From: Alphaproteobacteria bacterium
Lineage (GTDB): Bacteria > Pseudomonadota > Alphaproteobacteria > Micavibrionales > Micavibrionaceae
Reading direction: 5' to 3'
Length of the DNA stretch: 8,126 bases
Assembly: GCA_023141075.1 (NCBI GenBank)
Contig: JAGLKL010000054.1
Location: 1 to 8,126 of the forward strand
In this document: positions 1 to 7,792 of the stretch, piece by piece
How the letters are laid out: each line of letters starts with the position of its first letter
How positions within the stretch are numbered: the first letter of the stretch is position 1
Notes under the pieces: model-generated
The model's database searches: none
What the model was told of the DNA's origin: nothing
What the model saw: the letters and a program-made list of their open reading frames with translations, nothing else
Position numbers and translations under genes: made by a program

Positions 1-1106
1 GCGTCAAGATAAATGACATCGTATTTATTGTTGTCTCCATGGAGAAAAGCGCGCACCGGTTTGGGTACAAACCTTTTGTTTTTTCCGATAGGTTCTTTGA
101 GGATATAACGCTCTGCTACTTCTTTTAAATCCTTATCTATGTCTACATAAATGTAATTATTGTTGGTGTCATTGTGGCCGAAGGTGAAGCCCCCTGCACC
201 AATAACCAAAACGTCTTTTGGCGGGTTGGCATCAAGAATCGGGGTAATGGCAACTTTTTCAGCAAAGTTTATATAAGAGTGCTTTGTGCCGTTATCGTTA
301 TAACTGGATGAATTGTTGCGGTTGATTCTCATGACGCGGTTACCGTTTTTTGAGAGGCCTGCCTGAATAATGTTGTACTGGTTGTTGACTCGAATATTTT
401 TGTAAACAAATCCCAAAACGTTGTCTGAGTTGATAAACATGGCTAGAAATGCCAGAAGTGTCATGTATATTACCGGGAAGCTTTTCGGGTTTTTGTGCAA
501 AAGGATGACCAGTATAGCCATCAGGATAAAGTTCAAAGTGAGGGCGTGGTGTACGCCTAATACAGCCATAATCACAAGCGTTGATAAAGTTGCGCCCAAA
601 AATGAACCAAGTGTTGAGAAAAACAGAATATGACCGGTGATTTTCGGTAAGTGTTCTTTGGTAAAGAAATGGGTGATGAGCGGAACTGTCTGACCCAGCA
701 AATAGGTTGGTATCATTATAAAAATGCCGCAGAATAGGGTCACTTGCATTATGGGGTTGGAGATTTCTAATTCTACCTCCATATATCTGAAAAAGCCGTG
801 CATAAATAAATATGACATTCCAATAAACAGAATGGTTGCAGCAATGCAGATATTGTAGATTAGCTTGGTGCGTACACTAATGTAATGTCCGAAAATTTTT
901 CGCGGTTTATAGCGCCCTCCCGATTGGTAACCAAAAGCCAGCGGCATGAGAATAGAGGCGATGATAACTGCTATTGTGTCGGTGCCGCTACCGATATAGG
1001 GGATGGTTTGGCGAATTGCCAGTAATTCAGTTGCTAAAACAACATAGCCTTCGATAATAATGATAATGAAAAGTATAAGTGTTTGTTTTATCGTTCTAAT
1101 ATGCAT
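1..1106 (-). CDS. Membrane-anchored spermidine-synthase-like protein, 3' end outside window
   Basis: Seen: translating the complement from the ATG at 1106 gives 368 uninterrupted codons running off the left edge. Residues 9-31, 41-60, 83-103, 118-141, 160-185, 187-204 and 210-226 are hydrophobic, about seven membrane segments. The first includes an ATELLAIR stretch and the fifth a GSFLGA stretch, both resembling the membrane half of bacterial fused MFS/spermidine synthases. A soluble domain follows, with VLVIGAGGFTFG (299-310), YVDID (320-324), VRAFL (351-355) and YDVIYLDA at the window end. This is the order of the nucleotide-binding core of polyamine aminopropyltransferases. Odd: the usual GGGDG is GAGGFTFG, the YHE motif is not recognisable (SYINFAEK, 277-284), and the Asp-Ala before the RxFL element is Pro-Val. 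The final Asp of YDVIYLDA is kept. Inference: a SAM-type fold of uncertain substrate, perhaps not a true spermidine synthase. A purine-rich AAAGGA lies 10 bases before the start. Divergent from the TraX-like gene. Confidence 0.78.
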   Translation of the reverse strand, partial: MHIRTIKQTLILFIIIIIEGYVVLATELLAIRQTIPYIGSGTDTIAVIIASILMPLAFGYQSGGRYKPRKIFGHYISVRTKLIYNICIAATILFIGMSYLFMHGFFRYMEVELEISNPIMQVTLFCGIFIMIPTYLLGQTVPLITHFFTKEHLPKITGHILFFSTLGSFLGATLSTLVIMAVLGVHHALTLNFILMAILVILLHKNPKSFPVIYMTLLAFLAMFINSDNVLGFVYKNIRVNNQYNIIQAGLSKNGNRVMRINRNNSSSYNDNGTKHSYINFAEKVAITPILDANPPKDVLVIGAGGFTFGHNDTNNNYIYVDIDKDLKEVAERYILKEPIGKNKRFVPKPVRAFLHGDNNKYDVIYLD

Positions 1107-1242
1107 GCACGACTTATCCTTTACAGAGTTACGCAGGCATCATACACGCCTTTTGGGAAATATAAACCCTTTGTTGTTGCAGAGTGTAGGTAATAAGTTA
1201 AGCTTGGAAAAACAAGAGAACGAATAACATAAGAAAGAAAAA
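1107..1242. promoter_or_regulatory. Divergent intergenic region between the spermidine-synthase-like and TraX-like genes
   Basis: These 136 AT-rich bases separate two genes read outward, so promoters for both should lie here or overlap. On the plus strand TTGTTG (1171-1176), 17 bases, then TAAGTT (1194-1199) is a weak sigma70-like pair. On the minus strand a TATGAT box lies within the complement of 1135-1142 with a poor TTTATA partner 16 bases upstream. Neither is convincing. No hairpin or RNA gene was seen. Confidence 0.3.
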
Positions 1243-2088
1243 ATGCCTACATCTGTTGTCAGACAATCTCTGCCCAAAGAATTGACATCATATGATTTAC
1301 TCAAGTCACTGGCCGTCATTTTGATGATTTGTGATCACATCGGTTATTTCTTTTTTCCTGAGGAAATGTGGTTTCGTACGCTCGGTCGATTGTGTCTACC
1401 GATCTGGTTTTTCCTGATTGGTTATGCACGTGGGGATGAGGTTTCCAAATTATTTTGGATTGGTGCCGGGCTCGTGGTTTTTTCCAGCATTATTGCCGGA
1501 CAGTTTCTTTTTCCACTTAATATATTATTTACGTTGGCTTTTATGCGCAAATTTCGTAATGGCGTGGCAAAATATGGCTTGGTATCGGCTCAGGCACTTA
1601 GAGGTATGTTCTTCATTTTGTTTTTACTCAGTTTCCTGAGTGCGGTTATTGTTGAGTATGGGTCGCTGGCCATGCTGATTGCGCTGGTTGGGTTTATTGC
1701 CCGGCGTAAAGAAGCCGTTTATGAGCGTATTGAGCGCAAATACATATTAATGTACGTCGTAGCGGCGTTCTTTACGACTTATTTAATGGTGGGTGTGCAA
1801 ATGCCTTATATGACGGGGATGCAGACCTTGGTGCTAACATTGGGTTATGCGCTGTTGGGTGTGGTTTTGTGGCGTTTCAAGCCAATGGTATTTATGGATA
1901 CTCGCAAATATATGGCGGGTTCTTTTGTGAAGATATTTCAGTTTATGGGGCGTTGGTCGCTGGAGATTTATGTTGTGCACATTATAGCTTTGCGTATTGT
2001 GGCAATGATTATGATTCCTGAGCGCTTCCCGTTATTGGAGTGGAAGATTGTCGATCCGAATGTGCTTTCGATTTTTATTATACATTGA
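1243..2088 (+). CDS. TraX-family integral membrane protein (acyltransferase-like)
   Basis: Seen: 281 residues, very hydrophobic, with about eight to nine membrane segments (roughly 19-38, 44-62, 69-88, 119-138, 139-154, 167-186, 195-212, 238-258). The N-terminus carries SYDLLKSLAVILMICDHIG (16-34), with Asp18, Lys21 and the Asp31-His32 pair, then RTLGRLCLPIWFFLIG (45-60). This is the signature opening of the TraX family. The C-terminal GRWSLEIYVVHI (236-247) matches the Ser-Tyr-His motif shared with related membrane acyltransferases. Known: F-plasmid TraX N-acetylates pilin, and chromosomal members have mostly unknown targets. Length fits the family. No pilin or transfer gene is visible nearby, so the substrate is unknown and the symbol traX is withheld. 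The start has only a weak purine-rich site (AAGAAAGAAA) just before it. The gene is followed by 261 bases before atpH and no clear terminator. Confidence 0.85.
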   Translation: MPTSVVRQSLPKELTSYDLLKSLAVILMICDHIGYFFFPEEMWFRTLGRLCLPIWFFLIGYARGDEVSKLFWIGAGLVVFSSIIAGQFLFPLNILFTLAFMRKFRNGVAKYGLVSAQALRGMFFILFLLSFLSAVIVEYGSLAMLIALVGFIARRKEAVYERIERKYILMYVVAAFFTTYLMVGVQMPYMTGMQTLVLTLGYALLGVVLWRFKPMVFMDTRKYMAGSFVKIFQFMGRWSLEIYVVHIIALRIVAMIMIPERFPLLEWKIVDPNVLSIFIIH

Positions 2089-2105
2089 CGTTAAAAGATC
2101 GTTTT

Positions 2106-2135
2106 TTGATAGAGTGTCAGGATATGTTTTAGAAT
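2106..2135 (+). promoter_or_regulatory. Candidate sigma70-type promoter for atpHA
   Basis: TTGATA (2106-2111) and TAGAAT (2130-2135) each match the sigma70 consensus at five of six positions and are 18 bases apart. If used, transcription would begin near 2142 and leave an untranslated leader of about 200 bases before atpH, unusually long. This is a by-eye match in AT-rich DNA just after the TraX-like gene. No better pair was found closer to atpH. Confidence 0.4.
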
Positions 2136-2277
2136 TGAAGTGCGGCTATAACTATAAATGAAAAAAAATCAAAATATTTTGCAAAATGGAGGGTTTAGAC
2201 TCTTGTCAGCTTTGCTCTGGTGTGCTAATTCTCGCCAACGCGAAAGTTAATTAAGTGTTTCTTGCGTGTTGTGTACT

Positions 2278-2293
2278 TAACGTTGTGACGTTA
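2278..2293. promoter_or_regulatory. Dyad TAACGT-TGTG-ACGTTA in the atpH leader
   Basis: A perfect six-base inverted repeat (2278-2283 and 2288-2293) with a four-base centre sits 57 bases before the atpH start. It could be a small hairpin or a dimeric regulator site. There is no T-run after it, so it is not a terminator. It shares a TTAAC...GTTA pattern with the palindrome upstream of atpD. Confidence 0.3.
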
Positions 2294-2349
2294 CTTAAAA
2301 ACGTACGTGAAGCATAAACATATATTTTAGGGTAAGGAAATTACAGAAC

Positions 2350-2946
2350 GTGTCATCGTCAAGTCTGACTTCCTCATTAATTTGTACCCGGTATGCGGGG
2401 GCTCTTGTTGATCTGGCAGAGCAGGGAAAGGTTGTTGAAAAAGTCCAAAATGACCTATCTGTTTTGCAGGATGTATTGGAAGCATCGGAAGAATTAAGTG
2501 AGGCAATTTTTTCACCTCTTGTGAATGTAAGTGAGCAGGGCGGCGTGATGGAAGAATTGGCCAAAAAAGGTAAGATGCAAGTGCTTACCAAAAACTTTTT
2601 GGGTGTTTTGGTGCAAAATCGTCGTATTAGCGCCCTTTCCGGTATTATTACAGCCTATGAAAAAATTGTTGCACAGCGCTCCGGTCTTGTGGATGTGTGT
2701 GTGCAAACGGCTGAAGTTTTGAGCAAAGAGCGGTCTAATACTGTAAAAGAAAAAATAGAAAAAGTCCTCGGTGCGACCGTGCGACTAGAAGAAAAAGTAT
2801 CTCCAGAGATTATGGGGGGAATGGTTGTTACAATCGGGTCATACATGATTGATGATTCGGTTAGCCGCAAAATAGAGCGTCTTGGAATGGCGCTTAAGCC
2901 TGGTGTTAATCAGGATAGTTCAGTTTTAAACGTGAAAGAGGTCTGA
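2350..2946 (+). CDS. atpH: F1 ATP synthase subunit delta
   Basis: Delta (OSCP type) sits on top of the F1 head and links it to the peripheral stalk of the membrane ATP synthase. Seen: 198 residues with the family's N-terminal [10 protein letters not shown] (14-23), the central [10 protein letters not shown] (83-92), and the C-terminal block [20 protein letters not shown] (151-170) followed by a KIERL element. The helical N-terminal half and beta-containing C-terminal part fit the family. Start: GTG at 2350 is the only start codon after the in-frame stop at 2308-2310. AAGGA at 2334-2338 lies 11 bases upstream, slightly far. The C-terminus extends about 15 polar residues past the usual end. The stop is two bases before the atpA ATG, so the two are translationally coupled. 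Identity is certain. Confidence 0.97.
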   Translation: MSSSSLTSSLICTRYAGALVDLAEQGKVVEKVQNDLSVLQDVLEASEELSEAIFSPLVNVSEQGGVMEELAKKGKMQVLTKNFLGVLVQNRRISALSGIITAYEKIVAQRSGLVDVCVQTAEVLSKERSNTVKEKIEKVLGATVRLEEKVSPEIMGGMVVTIGSYMIDDSVSRKIERLGMALKPGVNQDSSVLNVKEV

Positions 2947-2948
2947 TA

Positions 2949-4508
2949 ATGGAAATTCGTGCAGCAGAAATCTCGGAAATATTAAAGAAGCAAATCGCTG
3001 ATTTCGGCGCATCTGCGGATGTGGCTGAGATCGGACAGGTGCTCTCCATCGGGGATGGTGTGGCACGTGTTTACGGTCTGGATAAGGTTCAGGCCGGTGA
3101 GATGGTCGATTTTGCCAGCGGGGTTAAAGGGATGGTTCTTAACCTTGAAGCAGATAATGTCGGGATCGTGGTTTTTGGTAGTGACCGCGAGGTTTCCGAA
3201 GGTGACATTGTGCGCCGGACAGGTAAGATTGTTGAGGTTCCGGTAGGTAAGGAATTATTAGGCCGCGTTGTTGATTCTCTGGGTAATCCGATTGACGGTA
3301 AAGGCCCGATTAAAGCGAAAGCTTTAAGCCGTATCGAAGTTAAGGCTCCGGGGATTATTCCTCGCCGTTCTGTGTATGAGCCGATGCAAACCGGCCTTAA
3401 GGCTATTGACGCGCTTGTGCCTATTGGCCGGGGGCAGCGTGAGTTAATTATTGGTGACCGCCAGACAGGGAAAACGGCGGTTGCGGTTGACACAATCATC
3501 AATCAGAAAAAACTTAACCAGTCCGATGATGAAAGCGTACACCTTTATTGTGTATATGTCTCTATCGGTCAGAAACGCTCCACTGTGGCGCAGCTTGTGA
3601 AAGAGCTGGAAGAGAAGGGCGCTATGGAATATTCCATCATTGTTGCTGCGACAGCCTCTGATCCGGCACCGCTTCAGTATCTTGCTCCTTACTGTGGTGC
3701 AGCGGTAGGTGAATATTTTCGCGACAATGGTATGCATTCCCTGACAATCTATGATGATTTGTCCAAGCAGGCTGTTTCTTATCGCCAGATGTCCTTGCTT
3801 CTTCGTCGTCCTCCCGGACGTGAAGCGTATCCCGGGGATGTGTTTTATATTCACTCCCGTTTACTGGAGCGTGCAGCGAAAATGTCTGATGAGCATGGTT
3901 CGGGGTCTATGACATCTTTGCCTGTGATTGAAACACAAGGAGGTGATATCTCTGCTTATATTCCGACGAATGTGATTTCGATTACTGATGGTCAGATATT
4001 CCTTGAAGCAGGTCTGTTCTTTAAAGGTATTCGTCCGGCGATTGATGTTGGTGCGTCTGTGTCACGTGTTGGATCTGCGGCTCAGATTAAGGCAATGAAG
4101 CAAGTGGCGGGGTCTATCAAACTTGAGCTTGCCCAGTACCGTGAGATGGAAGCATTTGCACAGTTTGCGTCTGATCTTGATCCGGCTACGCAACGTTTGC
4201 TGGCTCGTGGTGCGCGTTTGACTAACTTGTTGGTTCAGCCTCAATACTGCCCGCTTCCTGTGGAAGAGCAGGTTGTTGTACTTTATGCCGGTACGAAAGG
4301 TTATCTGGATGACGTGGCGTTGGATGATGTAGAAGATTATGAAAGACGCTTGTTGGAGAATATGCGTGCAACCGGCTCTGATATTTTGGCGAAAATCCGT
4401 GAGCAAAAGGAACTGGATGAAGCGCTTGAAGCTTCTGTCAAAGGCTTCGTGGAGGAGTTCACGAAAGACTACGTCGCTGCTGCTAGTCAAGAGAAAGAAG
4501 CAGCTTAA
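2949..4508 (+). CDS. atpA: F1 ATP synthase subunit alpha
   Basis: Alpha alternates with beta in the catalytic hexamer and holds non-catalytic nucleotides while donating an arginine finger to the beta sites. Seen: 519 residues, close to the usual 510-513. There is an N-terminal beta-barrel region (about 25-95), the Walker A loop GDRQTGKT (169-176), Walker B around LTIYDD (265-270), the ATPase alpha/beta signature [10 protein letters not shown] (363-372), and Arg373 within SRVGSAAQ as the arginine finger. The helical C-terminal domain is complete. All key residues are present. The ribosome site AGAGG (2937-2941) lies inside the end of atpH, seven bases from the ATG, indicating coupling. Unlike typical operons, a strong intrinsic terminator follows 25 bases after the stop instead of atpG. 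Confidence 0.99.
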   Translation: MEIRAAEISEILKKQIADFGASADVAEIGQVLSIGDGVARVYGLDKVQAGEMVDFASGVKGMVLNLEADNVGIVVFGSDREVSEGDIVRRTGKIVEVPVGKELLGRVVDSLGNPIDGKGPIKAKALSRIEVKAPGIIPRRSVYEPMQTGLKAIDALVPIGRGQRELIIGDRQTGKTAVAVDTIINQKKLNQSDDESVHLYCVYVSIGQKRSTVAQLVKELEEKGAMEYSIIVAATASDPAPLQYLAPYCGAAVGEYFRDNGMHSLTIYDDLSKQAVSYRQMSLLLRRPPGREAYPGDVFYIHSRLLERAAKMSDEHGSGSMTSLPVIETQGGDISAYIPTNVISITDGQIFLEAGLFFKGIRPAIDVGASVSRVGSAAQIKAMKQVAGSIKLELAQYREMEAFAQFASDLDPATQRLLARGARLTNLLVQPQYCPLPVEEQVVVLYAGTKGYLDDVALDDVEDYERRLLENMRATGSDILAKIREQKELDEALEASVKGFVEEFTKDYVAAASQEKEAA

Positions 4509-4533
4509 GCTTTTTCTAATATATATGATTTTT

Positions 4534-4566
4534 AAACAGGGCTTTTAGTGAAGAGCCCTGTTTTTT
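4534..4566 (+). terminator. Strong intrinsic terminator after atpA
   Basis: AAACAGGGCT (4534-4543) pairs perfectly with AGCCCTGTTT (4554-4563). The stem can grow by a T-G wobble and two T-A pairs to 13 pairs closed by an AGTG loop (4547-4550). It ends in a six-T run (4561-4566). The opposite strand lacks a T-run at the other end, so it acts on plus-strand transcription only. It lies inside what is normally one atpHAGDC transcript. Confidence 0.9.
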
Positions 4567-4606
4567 AGTGAAAAAACTGGACATAATTGTCGTTTGTAGA
4601 GTAATA

Positions 4607-4635
4607 ATAACAATAGATGGATGTTTTTTTATAAT
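4607..4635 (+). promoter_or_regulatory. Candidate promoter for orf120 (and possibly atpGDC)
   Basis: A perfect -10 box TATAAT (4630-4635) has ATAACA (4607-4612) exactly 17 bases upstream, matching the -35 consensus at four of six positions. It lies after the terminator and would start RNA near 4642, giving a leader of about 54 bases before the acidic orf120. The surroundings are very AT-rich, so chance boxes are likely, but position and spacing fit. Confidence 0.45.
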
Positions 4636-4673
4636 ATAAATTAAGGTGTGTGAGTTTATTTTGTAGGACTTAC

Positions 4674-4682
4674 TGCTATAAT
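4674..4682 (+). promoter_or_regulatory. Second candidate: extended -10 box close to orf120
   Basis: TGCTATAAT (4674-4682) is a perfect extended -10 element (TGn plus TATAAT). No good -35 is seen at 16-18 bases. Transcription would start near 4689, inside or after the AGGTG ribosome site, giving an almost leaderless transcript. It is either an alternative start for orf120 or chance. Confidence 0.3.
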
Positions 4683-4695
4683 TTTAGGTGATGAT

Positions 4696-5058
4696 ATGGG
4701 TATAAATAATATGAGTATGGATGAGACAGGATTGCCGCTTCAAAAAGAAGAATATGAAACAAAGGTCGAAGGTCTTTTAGTTGAGTTGGAGAAGTTTCAC
4801 ACGAATCCTGATCTTGAAGAATTGGTTGAAGAAGATCGGTTGAGGACTTTGGTTGAAAGGGCAGCGGAAATCAATGAGATTGGTTGTGCCTATTTTGATG
4901 CAGACATTGCGCAGTTGCGTGATTCTATTCAGGAAATCATAAGCAGTATTGCTTTAGATAATCCTGAATTTGGTGATATCATAAATGAATCTTATTATAA
5001 ACAGGTTAGTCTGGATCTGGAAGAAATGCCCGGGTTCGATGTTCTGGGATATGAGTAA
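4696..5058 (+). CDS. Unrecognised acidic 120-residue protein inserted between atpA and atpG
   Basis: Not recognised. Seen: 120 residues, about 30 Asp/Glu against about 8 Lys/Arg, so strongly acidic. There is no signal peptide and no membrane segment. Residues 16-60 and 64-87 look helical with heptad-like hydrophobic spacing (VEGLLVELEKF, LRTLVERAAEI, IAQLRDSIQEI). The C-terminal third is less regular and aromatic. There is one Cys in IGCAYFDAD. The start at 4696 is favoured by AGGTG (4686-4690) five bases upstream; in-frame Met6 and Met8 are possible alternatives. It lies after a strong terminator, has its own promoter-like boxes and is followed by 160 bases before atpG. It does not resemble any F1 or F0 subunit, nor the alphaproteobacterial zeta inhibitor as I know it. 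Inference: a real, separately promoted soluble gene. A link to ATP synthase is possible only by position. Confidence 0.75.
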   Translation: MGINNMSMDETGLPLQKEEYETKVEGLLVELEKFHTNPDLEELVEEDRLRTLVERAAEINEIGCAYFDADIAQLRDSIQEIISSIALDNPEFGDIINESYYKQVSLDLEEMPGFDVLGYE

Positions 5059-5092
5059 GATTTACTGAGAGACTTGATAAATGGTTGGTCGC

Positions 5093-5122
5093 TTTTCCAA
5101 ATAACCGGAAAAATTCTTTTTT
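5093..5122 (+). terminator. Weak possible terminator after orf120
   Basis: TTTTCC (5093-5098) pairs with GGAAAA (5107-5112) around an eight-base loop, and a T6 run begins four bases later (5117-5122). The stem is short with two G-C pairs, so termination would be partial at best. It lies 35 bases after the orf120 stop. Confidence 0.3.
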
Positions 5123-5172
5123 ATTTATGCATTATACGGTTGCACAGTGCGCATAATATGCTAAAAATGTCG

Positions 5173-5185
5173 CAGCCGAAGGCTG
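5173..5185 (+). promoter_or_regulatory. Small hairpin in the atpG leader
   Basis: CAGCC (5173-5177) and GGCTG (5181-5185) form a perfect five-pair stem with a GAA loop, 33 bases before the atpG ATG and upstream of its weak AAGAAAGAAAG ribosome site. It could affect translation or message stability. No T-run follows, so it is not a terminator. Confidence 0.3.
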
Positions 5186-5218
5186 GAAATCATATGTGCT
5201 TAAAGAAAGAAAGTATTT

Positions 5219-6145
5219 ATGCCGAGTTTAAGAGATTATCGTGATCGTATTAAATCCGTTAAATCAACCAGAAAAATCACCTCTGCCATGAAGATGGTTG
5301 CTGCGAGTAAATTACGCAGAACACAGGAGCAGGCGCAAAGTGCCCAGCCTTACGCCAAAGCAATGGCCGGTATGTTGGCGCGGGTATCGGGGAATATCAG
5401 TGATGGCGCAGAAAACGCGCCTAAACTTCTTGTCGGTACGGGTGCTGACGAAAAGCATTTGCTTATCGTTGTAACGGCTAATCGTGGTTTGTGCGGTGGT
5501 TTTAATGCATACATAATTAAGTCGGCTTTAGCACATATTGAGACCCTCGAATCGCAGGGCAAGAATGTTTCTCTGATTACTATCGGCAAAAAAGGGCACG
5601 TGGCACTCTCGCGTGTGCATAAAGATAAAATCATTCATTATTTTGATGATGTTTTGGGGCGGGATAACATTGAATATGCCAAGGCCGATAAAGTCGCACA
5701 AATGGTTCTTTCACGTTTTGATATGAGCGAATTTGACGTTTGTGCTATGTTGTTTAACCAGTTTGTTTCGGTGTTGGTGCAACGTCCTATCAAAATGCAG
5801 CTTATTCCTTTTGAACTTGAGAGCGAGGAAGGTGAAGAAGCTGCGGGTTTCCATGATGGTGCGTGTTGTGATGAGGAAACCGGGTATCTGTTCCCTTATA
5901 GCTATGAGCCGTCCGAAGATGAGATCTTAGATGCGTTGTTGCCCCGGAACGTAGGGGTACAGATTTTTAGAGGGCTTTTGGATAGTGCTGCGGGTGAGCA
6001 AGCTGCGCGGATGACCGCGATGGATAATGCGACACGTAATGCCGGTGATATGATTGATGATTTGACGCTGAAATATAACCGTGCACGTCAAGCTTATATT
6101 ACCAAGGAATTGATTGAGATTATTTCCGGTGCGGAGGCTATGTAG
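5219..6145 (+). CDS. atpG: F1 ATP synthase subunit gamma
   Basis: Gamma is the central rotor shaft, an antiparallel coiled coil inside the alpha/beta hexamer. Seen: 308 residues. The N-terminal helix starts PSLRDYRDRIKSVKSTRKIT (2-21) followed by AMKMVAASKLRR. The central Rossmann-like part has the conserved NRGLCGGFN (88-96). The C-terminal helix includes RMTAMDNATRNAGDMI (264-279) and ends with ITKELIEIISGAEA (294-307), the family signature. Length is above the usual of about 290 because of an acidic stretch near 200-225 (ESEEGEEA, then Cys216-Cys217). The start matches the family N-terminus exactly, though the upstream AAGAAAGAAAG is a weak ribosome site. It is separated from orf120 by 160 bases and from atpD by 185 bases, both long for an atp operon. 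No strong promoter was found directly before it. Confidence 0.98.
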   Translation: MPSLRDYRDRIKSVKSTRKITSAMKMVAASKLRRTQEQAQSAQPYAKAMAGMLARVSGNISDGAENAPKLLVGTGADEKHLLIVVTANRGLCGGFNAYIIKSALAHIETLESQGKNVSLITIGKKGHVALSRVHKDKIIHYFDDVLGRDNIEYAKADKVAQMVLSRFDMSEFDVCAMLFNQFVSVLVQRPIKMQLIPFELESEEGEEAAGFHDGACCDEETGYLFPYSYEPSEDEILDALLPRNVGVQIFRGLLDSAAGEQAARMTAMDNATRNAGDMIDDLTLKYNRARQAYITKELIEIISGAEAM

Positions 6146-6279
6146 AGCGTCGTATTGAAGAGTGTTTGGATGCGCGGTTGCAAGTCTGGACAAAAGAGAT
6201 TTTTATGGCTGTGAAAATGGACGGAAAAAGAATCGCAAAATAATAGAAAATATGACGATTTTGCGTCTTGTCTAACAGC

Positions 6280-6295
6280 TTTTAACACGTTAAAA
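6280..6295. promoter_or_regulatory. Perfect 16-base palindrome upstream of atpD
   Basis: TTTTAAC (6280-6286), a two-base centre AC, then GTTAAAA (6289-6295) form perfect seven-base arms, ending 35 bases before the atpD ATG. The shape suits a dimeric regulator site. There is no T-run, so it is not a terminator, and a seven-pair AT-rich stem with a two-base centre is a poor RNA hairpin. No strong promoter pair was found around it in the 185-base gap. Confidence 0.35.
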
Positions 6296-6309
6296 AAGAC
6301 ATGCATTAA

Positions 6310-7773
<1,464 letters not shown>

Positions 7774-7792
7774 TGATAGGACGGAAGTCATT

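Noticed and set aside
421..633. 70-codon plus-strand open frame
   Set aside because: Lies antisense to the membrane half of the spermidine-synthase-like gene, whose protein motifs fix the true frame.
2089..2115. Possible terminator after the TraX-like gene (AAAAGATCG followed by a T-run)
   Set aside because: The only pairing is a four-base A/T stem, too weak to call a terminator.
2295..2591. 98-codon minus-strand open frame opposite the start of atpH
   Set aside because: Antisense shadow of atpH with no recognisable motif or ribosome site.
3089..3854. Minus-strand open frames of about 136 codons opposite atpA
   Set aside because: Shadows of atpA; their translations show no family motif.
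4696..5058. The acidic gene as the alphaproteobacterial F1 inhibitor zeta
   Set aside because: Similar size, but its sequence does not resemble the zeta N-terminal inhibitory region as I know it, and zeta genes are usually not placed inside the F1 cluster.
6205..6243. Twelve-codon open frame (MAVKMDGKRIAK) in the atpG-atpD gap with AAGAGA upstream
   Set aside because: Too short to judge from one sequence; such frames are frequent by chance and nothing else supports it.
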